Numbered from the stretch's first letter, positions 43,887-53,016 are shown. The stretch: DNA of 64,000 nt from an uncultured Hyphomicrobiales bacterium (GCA_903931945.1 CAIZEI010000062.1:60094-124093), one strand, 5' to 3'. Made by a program: numbers and translations. Notes: generated by a model from the sequence alone, not told the origin.

Positions 43887-45512
43887 CTAATTCGATGGCG
43901 CGGAAACGTTCGCATACAAATCGTCTAGCAATTCCCTCATTTCGCTCATTGCTTCTGCGTCATCCTGAAGAAGCTTCAGTACGGCGCTTTGGTAGGTGCC
44001 ACGATTCTTCATTCCGAGCCCATCGACAACCCGGTCTAACGCCGGGCTCTCGCGCAAAGGATACCGGGTTAGCAGGCCGTTCCAATCTGCGTCTGCAATC
44101 AGCGCATCAAATTGTTGATCTTCTGCCGTACGCAATGTCGGCACATCCACGGAGAAACTTAGGGCGGTTCCCGATTGTATGTCTTGGCGATTAGGAAGTC
44201 CTTGAAGAACCTTGTTTCGGGCGGAACGCAACACAGCGCTACTGACAAGATGGGCACGCTGAGATTTCGCGGCGGCGATCGCATTGTTGATTGCCAATTG
44301 CGTAAGCCCTATCGCATCGCCGCCGGTGAGGTCCGTCTGCCTCTTCGCGACGCGCGCGATAACCTTGCTATGATAATATAGCGACTCTACGGAATAGTGC
44401 GAGAGGGCCCAAACGCCAGCGTCTTTTAGTCGCGTTACGTCTTCGGAGCTGCGTTGATCGTTGTCGATGATCCCCCAAGCTGAAATCCAATGAAGTTCGC
44501 TGGCTCCACGTAGGCCACGTACCGCGTGTTCTACGTCGCGACAAGTCTCTTTGGGGACGACCGAAACCTGCGGAAATAGTAGGCTGTAGAGAGGGTAGTC
44601 GAGGCTTCGCGCCGTGCCCTCAACAAAAATCATAATCCTGCGCGATCCGAGAATATCGCCTTTCAAGTTTTCGTCCAATGCAGCTCCGGGCGCTAACAGA
44701 TCAACGGTCCACGACTGCGCGTTCTGACCCTGATAATCGCAACTCCTCACTAGCAGAGTAGATGCCTTCGGCGTGTCCACCGGCAACGCGAGTTCGTGTG
44801 TCGAGACGATGAAAGCGCAATCACTACGGCGGTCGAAGAGAATCTTTAGCAGAGGGGAAATGATTGAGCGGTGAAGATGGCGCTCCGGTTCGTCGATGAG
44901 AATCAACGTGCCAGCCTTTGCAGTGAGCACTTCTACTGCAATCAGAAAGGCATTCCGCTCGCCATCGGAAAGTTCGGCAACGCTATAACCGGGGCCACCA
45001 TTCTTGTGCGCGACGATTTTCTGCCCGTTCTCTATGCCAATATCGACAGGCAGATTCGACAATCGCATAAGTTCATTGATAACTTGGATCGGAGAGGGAT
45101 GCTGCGCCTCCACTTGCGCGGCCTCCATGTTGCCGGATCGCACAAGGCCGGAAATCTTGCGCTCCTGCATTGTGTCAGCATTAATCAGATCGAAAATCGA
45201 CATATTAGCACGTTCAGCGGGATTCCATTCGCGATACCGCGCATGAGGCTGAACATCTTGGGAGCGAGCCTGATTTTCGAGTTGCTCGCGATTGAGGGGA
45301 GTCATGGCCAGCGTGTTCGATTCGAACCAAGTCTGACGATGTGCCGAAATTCGCTTTGCGTTGTTCTGATGCTGACTGAACAGCCGAGAGACGAGACTGG
45401 ACTTACCGGCGCCGTTGGCACCAAGCAGATAAAGCACTTCGCCAACCCCGAGGCTGAGATCGACCTGGCCACTCGAACTGCTCGGGATTTTGAATTGAAA
45501 CTGATTCATCAT
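43887..45512 (-). CDS. ABC-ATPase fused to TOPRIM/DUF4435-like domain (defence candidate)
   Basis: A 541-residue protein in two parts. Residues 1-~270 form an SMC/OLD-type ABC ATPase: Walker A GANGAGKSS (31-39), signature LSDGERN (181-187), Walker B LILIDEPERHLH (203-214) and switch His in VSTHE. Residues ~290-400 look TOPRIM-like and match the DUF4435 pattern: FVEG (Glu298), GIIDNDQRS (Asp350, Asp352), then YSVESLYY. A helical tail completes it. This is the architecture of OLD nucleases and of PARIS (AriA ATPase plus AriB DUF4435), here in one chain. It is AT-richer than the core genes and sits beside recombinase debris, which suggests recent gain. Anti-phage function is inferred. An ATG one codon later has better spacing to GAGG. 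Confidence 0.8.
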   Translation of the reverse strand: MMNQFQFKIPSSSSGQVDLSLGVGEVLYLLGANGAGKSSLVSRLFSQHQNNAKRISAHRQTWFESNTLAMTPLNREQLENQARSQDVQPHARYREWNPAERANMSIFDLINADTMQERKISGLVRSGNMEAAQVEAQHPSPIQVINELMRLSNLPVDIGIENGQKIVAHKNGGPGYSVAELSDGERNAFLIAVEVLTAKAGTLILIDEPERHLHRSIISPLLKILFDRRSDCAFIVSTHELALPVDTPKASTLLVRSCDYQGQNAQSWTVDLLAPGAALDENLKGDILGSRRIMIFVEGTARSLDYPLYSLLFPQVSVVPKETCRDVEHAVRGLRGASELHWISAWGIIDNDQRSSEDVTRLKDAGVWALSHYSVESLYYHSKVIARVAKRQTDLTGGDAIGLTQLAINNAIAAAKSQRAHLVSSAVLRSARNKVLQGLPNRQDIQSGTALSFSVDVPTLRTAEDQQFDALIADADWNGLLTRYPLRESPALDRVVDGLGMKNRGTYQSAVLKLLQDDAEAMSEMRELLDDLYANVSAPSN

Positions 45513-45882
45513 GCCCTCAGTGATAGCTGACTCGGCGAATTAAGCCGATTCTCAAGTGAAGCCGGGTATCGAACCTATTTTCGGTTTTGGTGTCGGCCAT
45601 TGGACCATGGAGCATCGCGAAGAAACCCGCCCGTGGCGTCTGCTTTCTGACCTATCATGTCGATTCTCAAAATTCGTCATTTTCGACGATCCCGGCGCGC
45701 CGCCTCCAGCGCCGCCCGGTCCACATCCGCCGCCGGCGCCGCGCAAATCTTCGGGACCTCGGCCAGAACCTCCGCAACTTTCATCGTCGTGACGAACGCG
45801 TGGCGCAAGGCCGCTGCGACCCTGCGCCCGAAGCGCCGCCTCGGGGACCGGAGCTGATCGACCTGCGGCGGCGTCCGAAGAC
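45513..45882. other. Intergenic region with possible gene remnant
   Basis: 370 bp between the ATPase gene and the Vgb-like gene. On the minus strand a frame reading ...RRVAAALRHAFVTTMKVAEV and ending EAARRDRRK (stop at 45677) has codon usage like a real gene end, but it is short and overlaps the stop of the Vgb-like gene. I cannot name a parent protein. The ATPase promoter should lie near 45513-45600. Confidence 0.35.
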
Positions 45883-47529
45883 TCAGGGCAGAACTTCAAT
45901 AAAGCCGAGGCGCCCGGCTGTATCGCCGCTGTAGAATACGCGGTTGGGATTGGTCGGATCGATCTCGACGCGGCGCGGGTCGGATTCGGCATCCGGCAGC
46001 GGATATTCGGTCCATTCCTCGGTCTTCGGATCAAAGCGCGCGATCTTGTCGACCTGGTGTTCGCTGACCCAGACAAAATTCTGCTTCTTGTCGACGACCA
46101 CCGAATAATTGCCGCCCGATTGCGAAGGCGGCGTGAAGATTTTCATTTCGCGCGTCTTGTGGTCGATCTTCATCAGCCGGCCCGCCATCCACAGTCCCAC
46201 CCAGATATCCCCGTTGGCGTCGACGTTCATGCGGCGCGGGAAGGCTCTGCCATCGAAGGGAATTTTGTATTCCTCGACTTTTTCGGTCTTCGGATCGAGC
46301 CGCGCCATCTTGTCGGCGGCGTCCTCCGCCCACCACACCGCGCCATCGCCATCGACGGCGACGCCATAGGCGCCGGGGAGTTGCTTGCCATTGGCGCTGG
46401 GCGAATCGTAGCTGCGGAACTGGCCAGTGGCGGGATCGAACTCCCGAATCGACCGGTTGGCGCCCGTCGCATAGATTTTCCCGCTCGGTGCGACAGCCAT
46501 TGAATTGGCGCCCGCGCCGCCAGCCAGCACTTTGGGCCAGGCGAAAATGGTCGGCGTATCCGTCTTGGTGTCATAGCTGATCCAGCGCGCGTTGGGCCCG
46601 TCCGTCACCCACAACACGCCGCGCGGGTCGATCTGCGCGTTGCCGAGGCCCTGGCGGTTCGGCGGCGCCGTGCCTGCGGGCAAGGGCCTCTGGCTCCATT
46701 CCAGCGTGCGCGGATCGAAGCGGCCGAGCCGCATCCCGACATGTTCGGCGATCCAGGCGTTGCCCTGGGGGTCCAGCGCGACATCGTGCGGTTCGTCGAA
46801 ATCATCCGGAAGATCGTAGATGACCATGCGATATTTCAGCGCCTTGCCCTCCAGCAATTTGGTGGGCAGGCGGCTGTTGGGGTCGTAGGGCTGGATCGGC
46901 GGCATCGCCGTTGTGAGATAATCGACGATCTGGTTTTTCTCGGCTTCAGTGACATCGGGTTGCCCGGCCGACACGATGCGCATGCGCATGCGCGCGAGCG
47001 TATGCTCCCATTCCGGCCGCTCGGGACGATAGGCGATGATCCGATCGACCGTATGGCAGACGCTGCATCTGGCTTCGACAAGTTCGCGATGCGGGCCAGG
47101 CGGCAAGTCCTTGGGCAGTTTGTCCTGCTCCGCCTCGGGAATGCGCTTGGGCCAGGCCGGCGGCAGCAGCGGACCGCGCGCCTTCGCCAGCGAAATATTC
47201 TGGCTGGCCGTGGCCCCTGCCGCCACCGCGACCGGCGCCGACACATCGCTCTGGAAATTGCCGCCGACGCCCTGAACAGTCCACTGGCCAGCCGGAAGAT
47301 CGCCGGCGGTGAATGCGCCCCCCGGCTGGCTGATCACCAGAATCGTCAGCCGCTTTTGTACATTCTTGAGTTTCACGAAGGCGCCGACCACCGGCTGGCC
47401 CTTGTCGTCGCTGACGACGCCCTTGACGATTCCACGATCGTCTGCGGCGCGCGAAGGCGTGGCCGCGATGGCAAAAGCAAGAGTTGAAACGGCCATAGCA
47501 AGCGCCGATAGCAAGCGGTTCGTGCGCAT
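45883..47529 (-). CDS. Vgb-like beta-propeller with cytochrome c site
   Basis: A 548-residue exported protein. ATG 47529 lies 6 bp after GGAGG and is followed by a signal peptide (MRTNRLLSALAMAVSTLAFA). Residues ~33-115 form a carboxypeptidase-regulatory-like beta sandwich (VKGVVSDDKGQPVVGAFVKLKN). CSVCH at 155-159 is a covalent haem c motif. The rest is a six-bladed propeller of the virginiamycin B lyase type with repeated blade motifs (GNAWIAEH, GVLWVTDG, GAVWWAED, GDIWVGLW). Such fusions are usually periplasmic; lyase activity on streptogramins is not implied. It is the last gene of the UbiD-Bug-GlcG-Bug unit, pointing to a redox or binding role there. Confidence 0.85.
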   Translation of the reverse strand: MRTNRLLSALAMAVSTLAFAIAATPSRAADDRGIVKGVVSDDKGQPVVGAFVKLKNVQKRLTILVISQPGGAFTAGDLPAGQWTVQGVGGNFQSDVSAPVAVAAGATASQNISLAKARGPLLPPAWPKRIPEAEQDKLPKDLPPGPHRELVEARCSVCHTVDRIIAYRPERPEWEHTLARMRMRIVSAGQPDVTEAEKNQIVDYLTTAMPPIQPYDPNSRLPTKLLEGKALKYRMVIYDLPDDFDEPHDVALDPQGNAWIAEHVGMRLGRFDPRTLEWSQRPLPAGTAPPNRQGLGNAQIDPRGVLWVTDGPNARWISYDTKTDTPTIFAWPKVLAGGAGANSMAVAPSGKIYATGANRSIREFDPATGQFRSYDSPSANGKQLPGAYGVAVDGDGAVWWAEDAADKMARLDPKTEKVEEYKIPFDGRAFPRRMNVDANGDIWVGLWMAGRLMKIDHKTREMKIFTPPSQSGGNYSVVVDKKQNFVWVSEHQVDKIARFDPKTEEWTEYPLPDAESDPRRVEIDPTNPNRVFYSGDTAGRLGFIEVLP

Positions 47530-47611
47530 TCCCATCCTCCAGAATTCTGTCCGGCGTCGCCGGTTTTTTTGCAATCTGCCACCCGCCTGTCTGTCTGGCA
47601 AGCGCGCGCCC

Positions 47612-48643
47612 TTACTCCAGCGCGGCGCGCGCCCGTTCAATATCGGCTTCCGGCACAGTGTAGAGCCTATCCACCGACGCCTGAAACGCCTCGCCGGTCA
47701 TGGGGTCTATGGGCAGGCCCGTGCGTTCGGCGTCGGCGAGAAACTCCGGATCTTTCATCGTCGCGTCAAATGCGCGGCGCAGCGCCTGCAACCTGTCGGG
47801 GGGAACGCCCGGCGGCGCGATATAGGGCCGACCGAATTCGGACTGGTTGAAGATGACTTCAAGCACGCGGCGCGCGCCCTCGTCCTTCACGACATCATAA
47901 ATGTTTTGCACGCCGCGAGCATTCTGCAAGGGATCGCCGGGCGGGGCGGCGATTTGTCCGAAGACGACAACATCGCCCTTCTCAATCCAGGAGGAATATT
48001 GCGGTCCGAAACTCGACCATTGAATGCCGCAGACGCCTTGCGCCTCGCCCTTTTCCACGGCCTGCACAGCTTCCCTTGAGCCTGGATAACCGCTGACAAT
48101 TTCAAATTTCGTCCCGAGCACCTTGTTGAGCACGGCGGGAAACTGCCGGATGGAGCTTGCCCAGCCCGCGCCGGCGACAATCAGCTTTTTCGAGAACATA
48201 TCCGCCCAGTTTCTCACGCCTGCGTCCTTGCGCGCAAAGCACACGCTGGTTTCGCGATTGGCGCTGCCGATGAAACTGAACCGCCGGGAATCGTAGCGCG
48301 CCTTGGCGCGATCCCCAATCAGCGGTTCGACAATCGCGCCGGTGAAGACAGCCCCGAACATGGAGCCATCGTGCGGCGCCGTTGCGTAGATCTGGTTGGC
48401 GGCGGTGAGACTGCCCGCGCCATCGAGTGTGCGGGGAATGACGCGCGGCGCGCCAGGAATATGTCCGCCGAAATGCCGGGCAAGCAGCGCCGCATAAATT
48501 CCATAGCCCCCGCCTGCGGCGGCGCCGACCAGAAAATCGACATTCCGGTTGGCGTAAAACGCCTCTGGCGCAAGTGTTTGGGAACGTGCGCCAGAGGCGA
48601 CGCAAGCCAGCGCCGCCATGAAAAAGCTAGCGCGGATCGACAA
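47612..48643 (-). CDS. Bug/TctC-type solute receptor
   Basis: A 343-residue receptor. The TTG at 48643 is chosen because AAGGA lies 8 bp upstream and it gives a full signal peptide (MSIRASFFMAALACVASGARS); ATG 48619 would shorten it. Family features are VDFLVGAAAGGGYGIYAALLARHFGGHIPGAPRVIPRTLDGAGSLTAANQIY and DGSMFGAVFTG. It overlaps the GlcG-like gene by 17 bp. It is divergent from the other Bug proteins in the window. Confidence 0.88.
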   Translation of the reverse strand: MSIRASFFMAALACVASGARSQTLAPEAFYANRNVDFLVGAAAGGGYGIYAALLARHFGGHIPGAPRVIPRTLDGAGSLTAANQIYATAPHDGSMFGAVFTGAIVEPLIGDRAKARYDSRRFSFIGSANRETSVCFARKDAGVRNWADMFSKKLIVAGAGWASSIRQFPAVLNKVLGTKFEIVSGYPGSREAVQAVEKGEAQGVCGIQWSSFGPQYSSWIEKGDVVVFGQIAAPPGDPLQNARGVQNIYDVVKDEGARRVLEVIFNQSEFGRPYIAPPGVPPDRLQALRRAFDATMKDPEFLADAERTGLPIDPMTGEAFQASVDRLYTVPEADIERARAALE

Positions 48644-49121
48644 TGGGCGCGTCCTTCTTGATGTTGAGACGCTGGCAATCGGCGTCGCTGAAATCGCTGT
48701 CGCAGCGAAATCCTGCCGCGCGAATGCCCGCCATCGCGCAGAGATCGTCGACCTCGTTGACATCCCCTGTCACGCCGAGCGCGCCGACGATCTCGCCCGC
48801 CTCATCGCGGATCAACTGACCGCCCGCTTCCAGAAAAATCGGCCCGTCGGAAATCGCCCGCAGCGTTTCCATGAACAGCGGCTTTTCCCGCGCTTTCTGC
48901 AACACCTGGCGTGAGGAGCGATGCATCGCCAGCGACGCAAAGGCTTTTCCGCGTGCAATCTCAAAACGCTTGATGGACGCCCCATCCTGTTTCAGAAAGG
49001 CTTTCACCTGACCGCCGGCGTCGAGCACAATCGCCGCCAGCGCATGGGCGCGCAGCTCGCGCGCCTTGCCAAACGTGTGCTGAATCACGGCCAACGCCTG
49101 ATCCATCGAAAGCGCGCGCAT
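48627..49121 (-). CDS. GlcG/HbpS family haem-binding-like protein
   Basis: A 164-residue protein of the GlcG/HbpS (DUF336) fold: MDQALAVIQHTFGKARELRAHALAAIVLDAGGQVKAFLKQDGA, GKAFASLAMHRSSR, GGQLIRDEAGEIVGALGVTGDVNEVDDLCAMAGI. Such proteins often sit in catabolic operons and can bind haem or small molecules. Sandwiched between two Bug receptors, it probably serves the same unknown substrate. Confidence 0.88.
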   Translation of the reverse strand: MRALSMDQALAVIQHTFGKARELRAHALAAIVLDAGGQVKAFLKQDGASIKRFEIARGKAFASLAMHRSSRQVLQKAREKPLFMETLRAISDGPIFLEAGGQLIRDEAGEIVGALGVTGDVNEVDDLCAMAGIRAAGFRCDSDFSDADCQRLNIKKDAPIVDPR

Positions 49122-49154
49122 ATTGTCTCCGTGTTGCCGCCAGGTTTTGCCGGA

Positions 49155-50177
49155 CTATTCTAGTATTTTGCGCGCGCTGTCCACGATTTCAGGCGCGGCT
49201 GCGAGAACCGCTTTCACTTCGCCTTGAATGTTTTCGCCGGTCAGGCCGCCAACGCTGATATGCGATGCGCCGGCGTCGCTCAGAAAAACGGGGTCGCGCC
49301 GCATCATTTCAAAAGCCGCCCGCAACGCCGCGATCCGCTCGGGCGGCGTTCCGGGGCTCGCCGCCAGCGGACGCCCGATGCGATTGCCCGACAGCAGCAG
49401 GTCCACCAGCGGCCTGTCGGATGCGCGCAGCAGCAGGTCTTCGATGGCGGGCGTGTCCGGCAAATCCTCCGAACGTGGCGAGGATTGCGCCAGCGCGCGC
49501 ACCTTGCCCTCACGCACCCAATCGGATTTTTCCTGCGCAAAATCGTTCCATGTCACGGCAAGCGTATCGACCTCGCCGCGCTCCAGCGCGAGAAAAATCG
49601 GCGCGATGCCCTGATAGCCCGCAACGATTTTCAGTTTTGCCCCCGCAAGCTGATTCAGCAGGGCCGGCAATGTGTAGGTGTAGGACCCCTTCGGGCTCGC
49701 GCCATTGCTGACCTCGCGCGCCGTTATGTCCGCAAAGGTTTTCACGCCCGACGCTGTCCACGAAATCAGCGCGCTATGGGCCGATGGCATGACCGAACCC
49801 AGCCAGTTGAAAGCGCCCATGTCGAATTTGATCCCCTCAAGCCGCACCGCCTGCGCCATCGGCAGTGTGGCGGGCGCCATAAGCAGAACCGATCCATCCC
49901 GCGCGGAAATATTCTGGACGTAATTGGCCGCGACAATGCCGCCGCCGCCCAGCATGTTCTGCACGACAATGTTCGGGGCGCCAGGAATGAATTTGCCGAG
50001 ATGCCGGGCGATCAGCCTCCCCTCCAGATCGTAGGAGGCGCCGACATTGACGCCGACGACCATGGTGATGGCGCGGGATTTGTAGAAATCCGCGACAGGG
50101 GATTGGGCGAGGGCGGGGGAGGCGAGGGCGAGGAGGGCGAGGGTTGCGCGAAATAAATAGATCACAATACCACTCAT
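49155..50177 (-). CDS. Bug/TctC-type solute receptor
   Basis: A 340-residue receptor with a signal peptide (LFRATLALLALASPALAQ). It has MVVGVNVGASYDLEGRLIARHLGKFIPGAPNIVVQNMLGGGGIVAANYVQNISARDGSVLLMAP and VRALAQSSPRSEDLPDTPAIEDLL. It lies 33 bp upstream of the GlcG-like gene in the same leftward unit. Confidence 0.9.
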   Translation of the reverse strand: MSGIVIYLFRATLALLALASPALAQSPVADFYKSRAITMVVGVNVGASYDLEGRLIARHLGKFIPGAPNIVVQNMLGGGGIVAANYVQNISARDGSVLLMAPATLPMAQAVRLEGIKFDMGAFNWLGSVMPSAHSALISWTASGVKTFADITAREVSNGASPKGSYTYTLPALLNQLAGAKLKIVAGYQGIAPIFLALERGEVDTLAVTWNDFAQEKSDWVREGKVRALAQSSPRSEDLPDTPAIEDLLLRASDRPLVDLLLSGNRIGRPLAASPGTPPERIAALRAAFEMMRRDPVFLSDAGASHISVGGLTGENIQGEVKAVLAAAPEIVDSARKILE

Positions 50178-50186
50178 TGCTGCGCC

Positions 50187-50255
50187 TCAAGCCATGGATT
50201 GAGCAACCGGGCGATGAATTCCTGACACAAAATTGGCGCCGAGAATGAACATCAT
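50187..50255 (-). pseudogene. Decayed PIN-toxin remnant
   Basis: 22 codons (MMFILGANFVSGIHRPVAQS...) start at an ATG overlapping the antitoxin stop (ATGA) and end in TGA. MFILGANFVSG resembles the MFILDTNVVSE start of VapC/FitB PIN toxins, with the catalytic Asp changed to Gly and the rest lost. This looks like what is left of the toxin partner of the Phd-like gene. Confidence 0.6.
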
Positions 50256-50506
50256 GCGATGTCCGCGGGCCGGACGAGACGGCCCGCGCGCGGCAGCGTG
50301 AATTCAAAATCGGGGGCGCCCGATTGCGCCAGCGCTTCAGCGAGATTCATCTCGCCACCTGCAAGGCGGCGATGGTCTTCAATGCTCAACAACACATGCG
50401 CTGGGCGCCCGCGATCTGTGATGAATACAGGCCCTTCCATCGCCGCTTTTTTGGCGCGGCTGGCGTCCTGGTTGAACTCCCGGCTCGACAGCGTTGTGAT
50501 AGGCAT
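50252..50506 (-). CDS. Phd/YefM-type antitoxin, toxin lost
   Basis: An 84-residue antitoxin from ATG 50506 with an AGGAG site upstream: MPITTLSSREFNQDASRAKKAAMEGPVFITDRGRPAHVLLSIEDHRRL is the Phd/YefM DNA-binding domain, and the tail (EALAQSGAPDFEFTLPRAGRLVRPADIA) is a toxin-binding end typical of partners of PIN toxins. The following toxin frame is only a 22-codon remnant, so this is an orphan antitoxin. It interrupts the UbiD-Bug cluster. Confidence 0.88.
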   Translation of the reverse strand: MPITTLSSREFNQDASRAKKAAMEGPVFITDRGRPAHVLLSIEDHRRLAGGEMNLAEALAQSGAPDFEFTLPRAGRLVRPADIA

Positions 50507-50567
50507 CTTCGCTCTCCTGTTAAACCGATGCGGGTGCAATTCTACATTGAGTTCGCCCACGTAACCC

Positions 50568-52025
50568 TCATCGCTGGGGAAAGGGCAGGATATCCCGGTA
50601 TTTCTTCACAACGTCGGCCATCTCGTCGCGCCCGATGCGGTTCACGGCGGGGAATTTGTCTCGCCATTCCCAGGGCCGCACGGCGTAGATAATCGCGCGC
50701 GAGTTGGTGTGCGGGCCATTCGCGCTTTGCTCGGGCGGCATACGCGGGTCAAGCGGGCTCGCCCAGCACTTGTCGACAAGCTGGATATCGCTGACGGGAT
50801 CGATGCGGGTCGTGATCGCCCAGACGACTTCATCGATGTTGGAGGGGTCGATATCCTCGTCCACCACCACGATCACGCGTCCGTTGCGCGCGCCCGCCGC
50901 GCAGGCGAGCACCGCCATGCCCGCCTGTCTGGCGTGGCCGGCGTATTGTTGCCTGATCGCCACAACAATGAACATGGGGTGATGCACATAGGCGCCCTCG
51001 ATCCCCGGCACGCCTGCGGCTTCCAGTTGCTGCCACAGCAGACCGCCCTCGAAGCGCACCGAATGATGCGGCGCGCCGGGCCATTGCGGCGCCATGTTCA
51101 AAAGAATGGGGTCGTCGCGATAATAGACAGCCTTCACGCGGATCACCGGCTGGCGGTCGTCGGTCCCCGCCGTGCCAACCGTGTAATAGCCTGGCCATTC
51201 GCCAAACGGACCCTCCGAATGCACCTCCTCGCCGGGCGGGGGAACCTCGCCCTCGATGGCGATTTCGGCATGAGCGGGAATGGGCAGACCGGTGATCGGC
51301 CCCTTGATGACATCGAGGGGATGGCCGAGCATTCCGCCGACGCGATCGAGTTCCGAAACGCCAAAGGGAAATTTGGTGTAGGAAAGGAAAAACAGCACGG
51401 GGTCGGCGCCAAACACCGCGACCACGGGGCAGGCCTTGCCCTGTTTCCAGTAGCGCTCGCAGATTTGCCGGCCCTGCTGGCCGGGGCTCATCCACAGGCC
51501 CAGCAGGTTGCCCTCGTGCATCTGCATCCGATAGGTGCCGACATTGACATAGCCGGTCTCGGGATCGCGATTGATCAGACTATCGCCGGTGCCGATATAG
51601 CGCCCGCCATCGAGCCGGTGCGATTTCAGCACCGGAAATTTAGAGAGGTCGATCTCATTGTCGCGCATGATGTTTTGCATCACCGGGCCGGTGGCGACCT
51701 CGCGCGGGGGTATCGGCGGCGCGTTTTTCATCTTTTTGGCCGCGTGGCGCACGATTTCCATCTTCGGCGTTTCAGGCGGCAGCCCCAGCGCCAGCGCCAT
51801 CCTGACGCGCGAGGCGGTGGGGATCGACAGCACGCGAAAACCCTTCGGGTAATCCTTGATCTCGTCGAACAGCAGCGCGGGCGGCTCCTTGATGAGTTCG
51901 GAGGCCGATTCGGTGATCGCGCCGATCTCAAGGTTCCAGTCGGCTCCCTTGATGACCTTCACCTCGCCATGCGCTTCGCATTTTTTCAAAAACGAGCGCA
52001 ATCCGTCATATGCGTCTTCGGCCAT
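50568..52025 (-). CDS. UbiD-family decarboxylase
   Basis: A 485-residue prenylated-FMN-dependent decarboxylase. ATG 52025 has GGAGG 7 bp upstream; the extra N-terminal frame is not coding. Typical segments are PVLKSHRLDGGRYIGTGDSLINRDPETGYVNVGTYRMQMHEGN (prFMN/metal site), GADPVLFFLS, EGPFGEWPGYYT and IVVVDEDIDPSNIDEVVWAITTRIDP. The family acts on aromatic and unsaturated acids; the presence of two Bug receptors and GlcG downstream suggests catabolism of an imported acid. No UbiX partner gene is in the window. Confidence 0.93.
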   Translation of the reverse strand: MAEDAYDGLRSFLKKCEAHGEVKVIKGADWNLEIGAITESASELIKEPPALLFDEIKDYPKGFRVLSIPTASRVRMALALGLPPETPKMEIVRHAAKKMKNAPPIPPREVATGPVMQNIMRDNEIDLSKFPVLKSHRLDGGRYIGTGDSLINRDPETGYVNVGTYRMQMHEGNLLGLWMSPGQQGRQICERYWKQGKACPVVAVFGADPVLFFLSYTKFPFGVSELDRVGGMLGHPLDVIKGPITGLPIPAHAEIAIEGEVPPPGEEVHSEGPFGEWPGYYTVGTAGTDDRQPVIRVKAVYYRDDPILLNMAPQWPGAPHHSVRFEGGLLWQQLEAAGVPGIEGAYVHHPMFIVVAIRQQYAGHARQAGMAVLACAAGARNGRVIVVVDEDIDPSNIDEVVWAITTRIDPVSDIQLVDKCWASPLDPRMPPEQSANGPHTNSRAIIYAVRPWEWRDKFPAVNRIGRDEMADVVKKYRDILPFPQR

Positions 52026-52318
52026 CTCAAATTCCTCCCGGTGTATGGAAGGGGAATAGCAAAGCGGGAAGCCGAGCGCTACGGGCTCGTAGCGTCGGCA
52101 GATATGACACGACTGTCCGAAACGCGCGTTTGCGCGGCGACCGTCACGCCGGCGCCGCGCCGCTGCCGTATTGCAGCCATTAACCCCCTCTTTACCACGC
52201 TTGCATTGACACAAATGCCACGCGCTCAAAATACCCTTTGTTAGGGTTGATGGAACCTTCGCTTAACCAGCGCGGGCTAGGACCAGATCATATACCGGGA
52301 TTAAAAAGGAGTTCCCCG

Positions 52319-52828
52319 ATGTTGAGTTTATCGAGTGGCCGCGGTCTGAAGCTGGCGTTCGCGCTGACTGCGGCTCTTGGCATGGCCGCGTGTTCCAAGA
52401 ACCCTGCCGATGAAGCCGGCGCAGGCGGACTTGGCGGCGCAGGCGCAAGCGCAGCGACACCGGGCAGCCAGCAAGACTTCGTCGTGAACGTCGGCGACCG
52501 CGTCTTCTTCGAGACGGATTCGTCGGATTTGACATCGACAGCGCAGGCCACCCTCGACAAGCAGGCGCGATGGCTGCAGCAATATGGCCGGTACACATTC
52601 ACTGTTGAAGGTCATGCCGACGAACGCGGCACCCGCGAATATAATATTGCGCTCGGCCAGCGCCGCGCCGAAGTGACGAAGAACTACCTCGCCGCCAGGG
52701 GCGTTTCCGCATCGCGGATGCACATCATCAGCTACGGCAAGGAACGCCCTGTCGCCGTTTGCGACGATATTTCCTGCTGGTCGCAGAACCGACGCGCTGT
52801 CACGGTGCTTGGCGGCGGCAACAGCTGA
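52319..52828 (+). CDS. pal: Peptidoglycan-associated lipoprotein Pal
   Basis: A 169-residue lipoprotein. ATG 52319 has AAGGAG 8 bp upstream. The lipobox LGMAAC is followed by a Gly/Ala linker and an OmpA-like domain (VFFETDSSDLTSTAQATLDKQARWLQQYGRYTFTVEGHADERGTREYNIALGQRRAEVTKNYLAARGV). It anchors the outer membrane to peptidoglycan within the Tol-Pal system. A terminator follows, then cpoB. Confidence 0.97.
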   Translation: MLSLSSGRGLKLAFALTAALGMAACSKNPADEAGAGGLGGAGASAATPGSQQDFVVNVGDRVFFETDSSDLTSTAQATLDKQARWLQQYGRYTFTVEGHADERGTREYNIALGQRRAEVTKNYLAARGVSASRMHIISYGKERPVAVCDDISCWSQNRRAVTVLGGGNS

Positions 52829-52854
52829 TCGCCAAAAAGCCTGACTTTCAAACC

Positions 52855-52898
52855 AGCCGGCGTTTCCTTCGGGAGCGCCGGCTTGTTTGTTTTTGTTT
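52855..52898 (+). terminator. Intrinsic terminator after pal
   Basis: An 8-bp stem AGCCGGCG / CGCCGGCT (52855-52862 and 52876-52883) followed by TGTTTGTTTTTGTTT. Confidence 0.75.
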
Positions 52899-53016
52899 GA
52901 AGAGCCAGCAGCGTGCAAAGCCACGCTTGCGCCCCGGCATCGCCATAATGTGGCCGGTCGCGCGCCGATATGATACATGCAGAAAATTGGACTCACGCCA
53001 AATTCTGGATGGTGTC

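Noticed and set aside
45677..45784. 35-codon frame MKVAEVLAEVPKICAAPAAD...
   Set aside because: It looks like a real protein end but has no parent domain and overlaps a longer unclear frame; recorded only within the intergenic entry.
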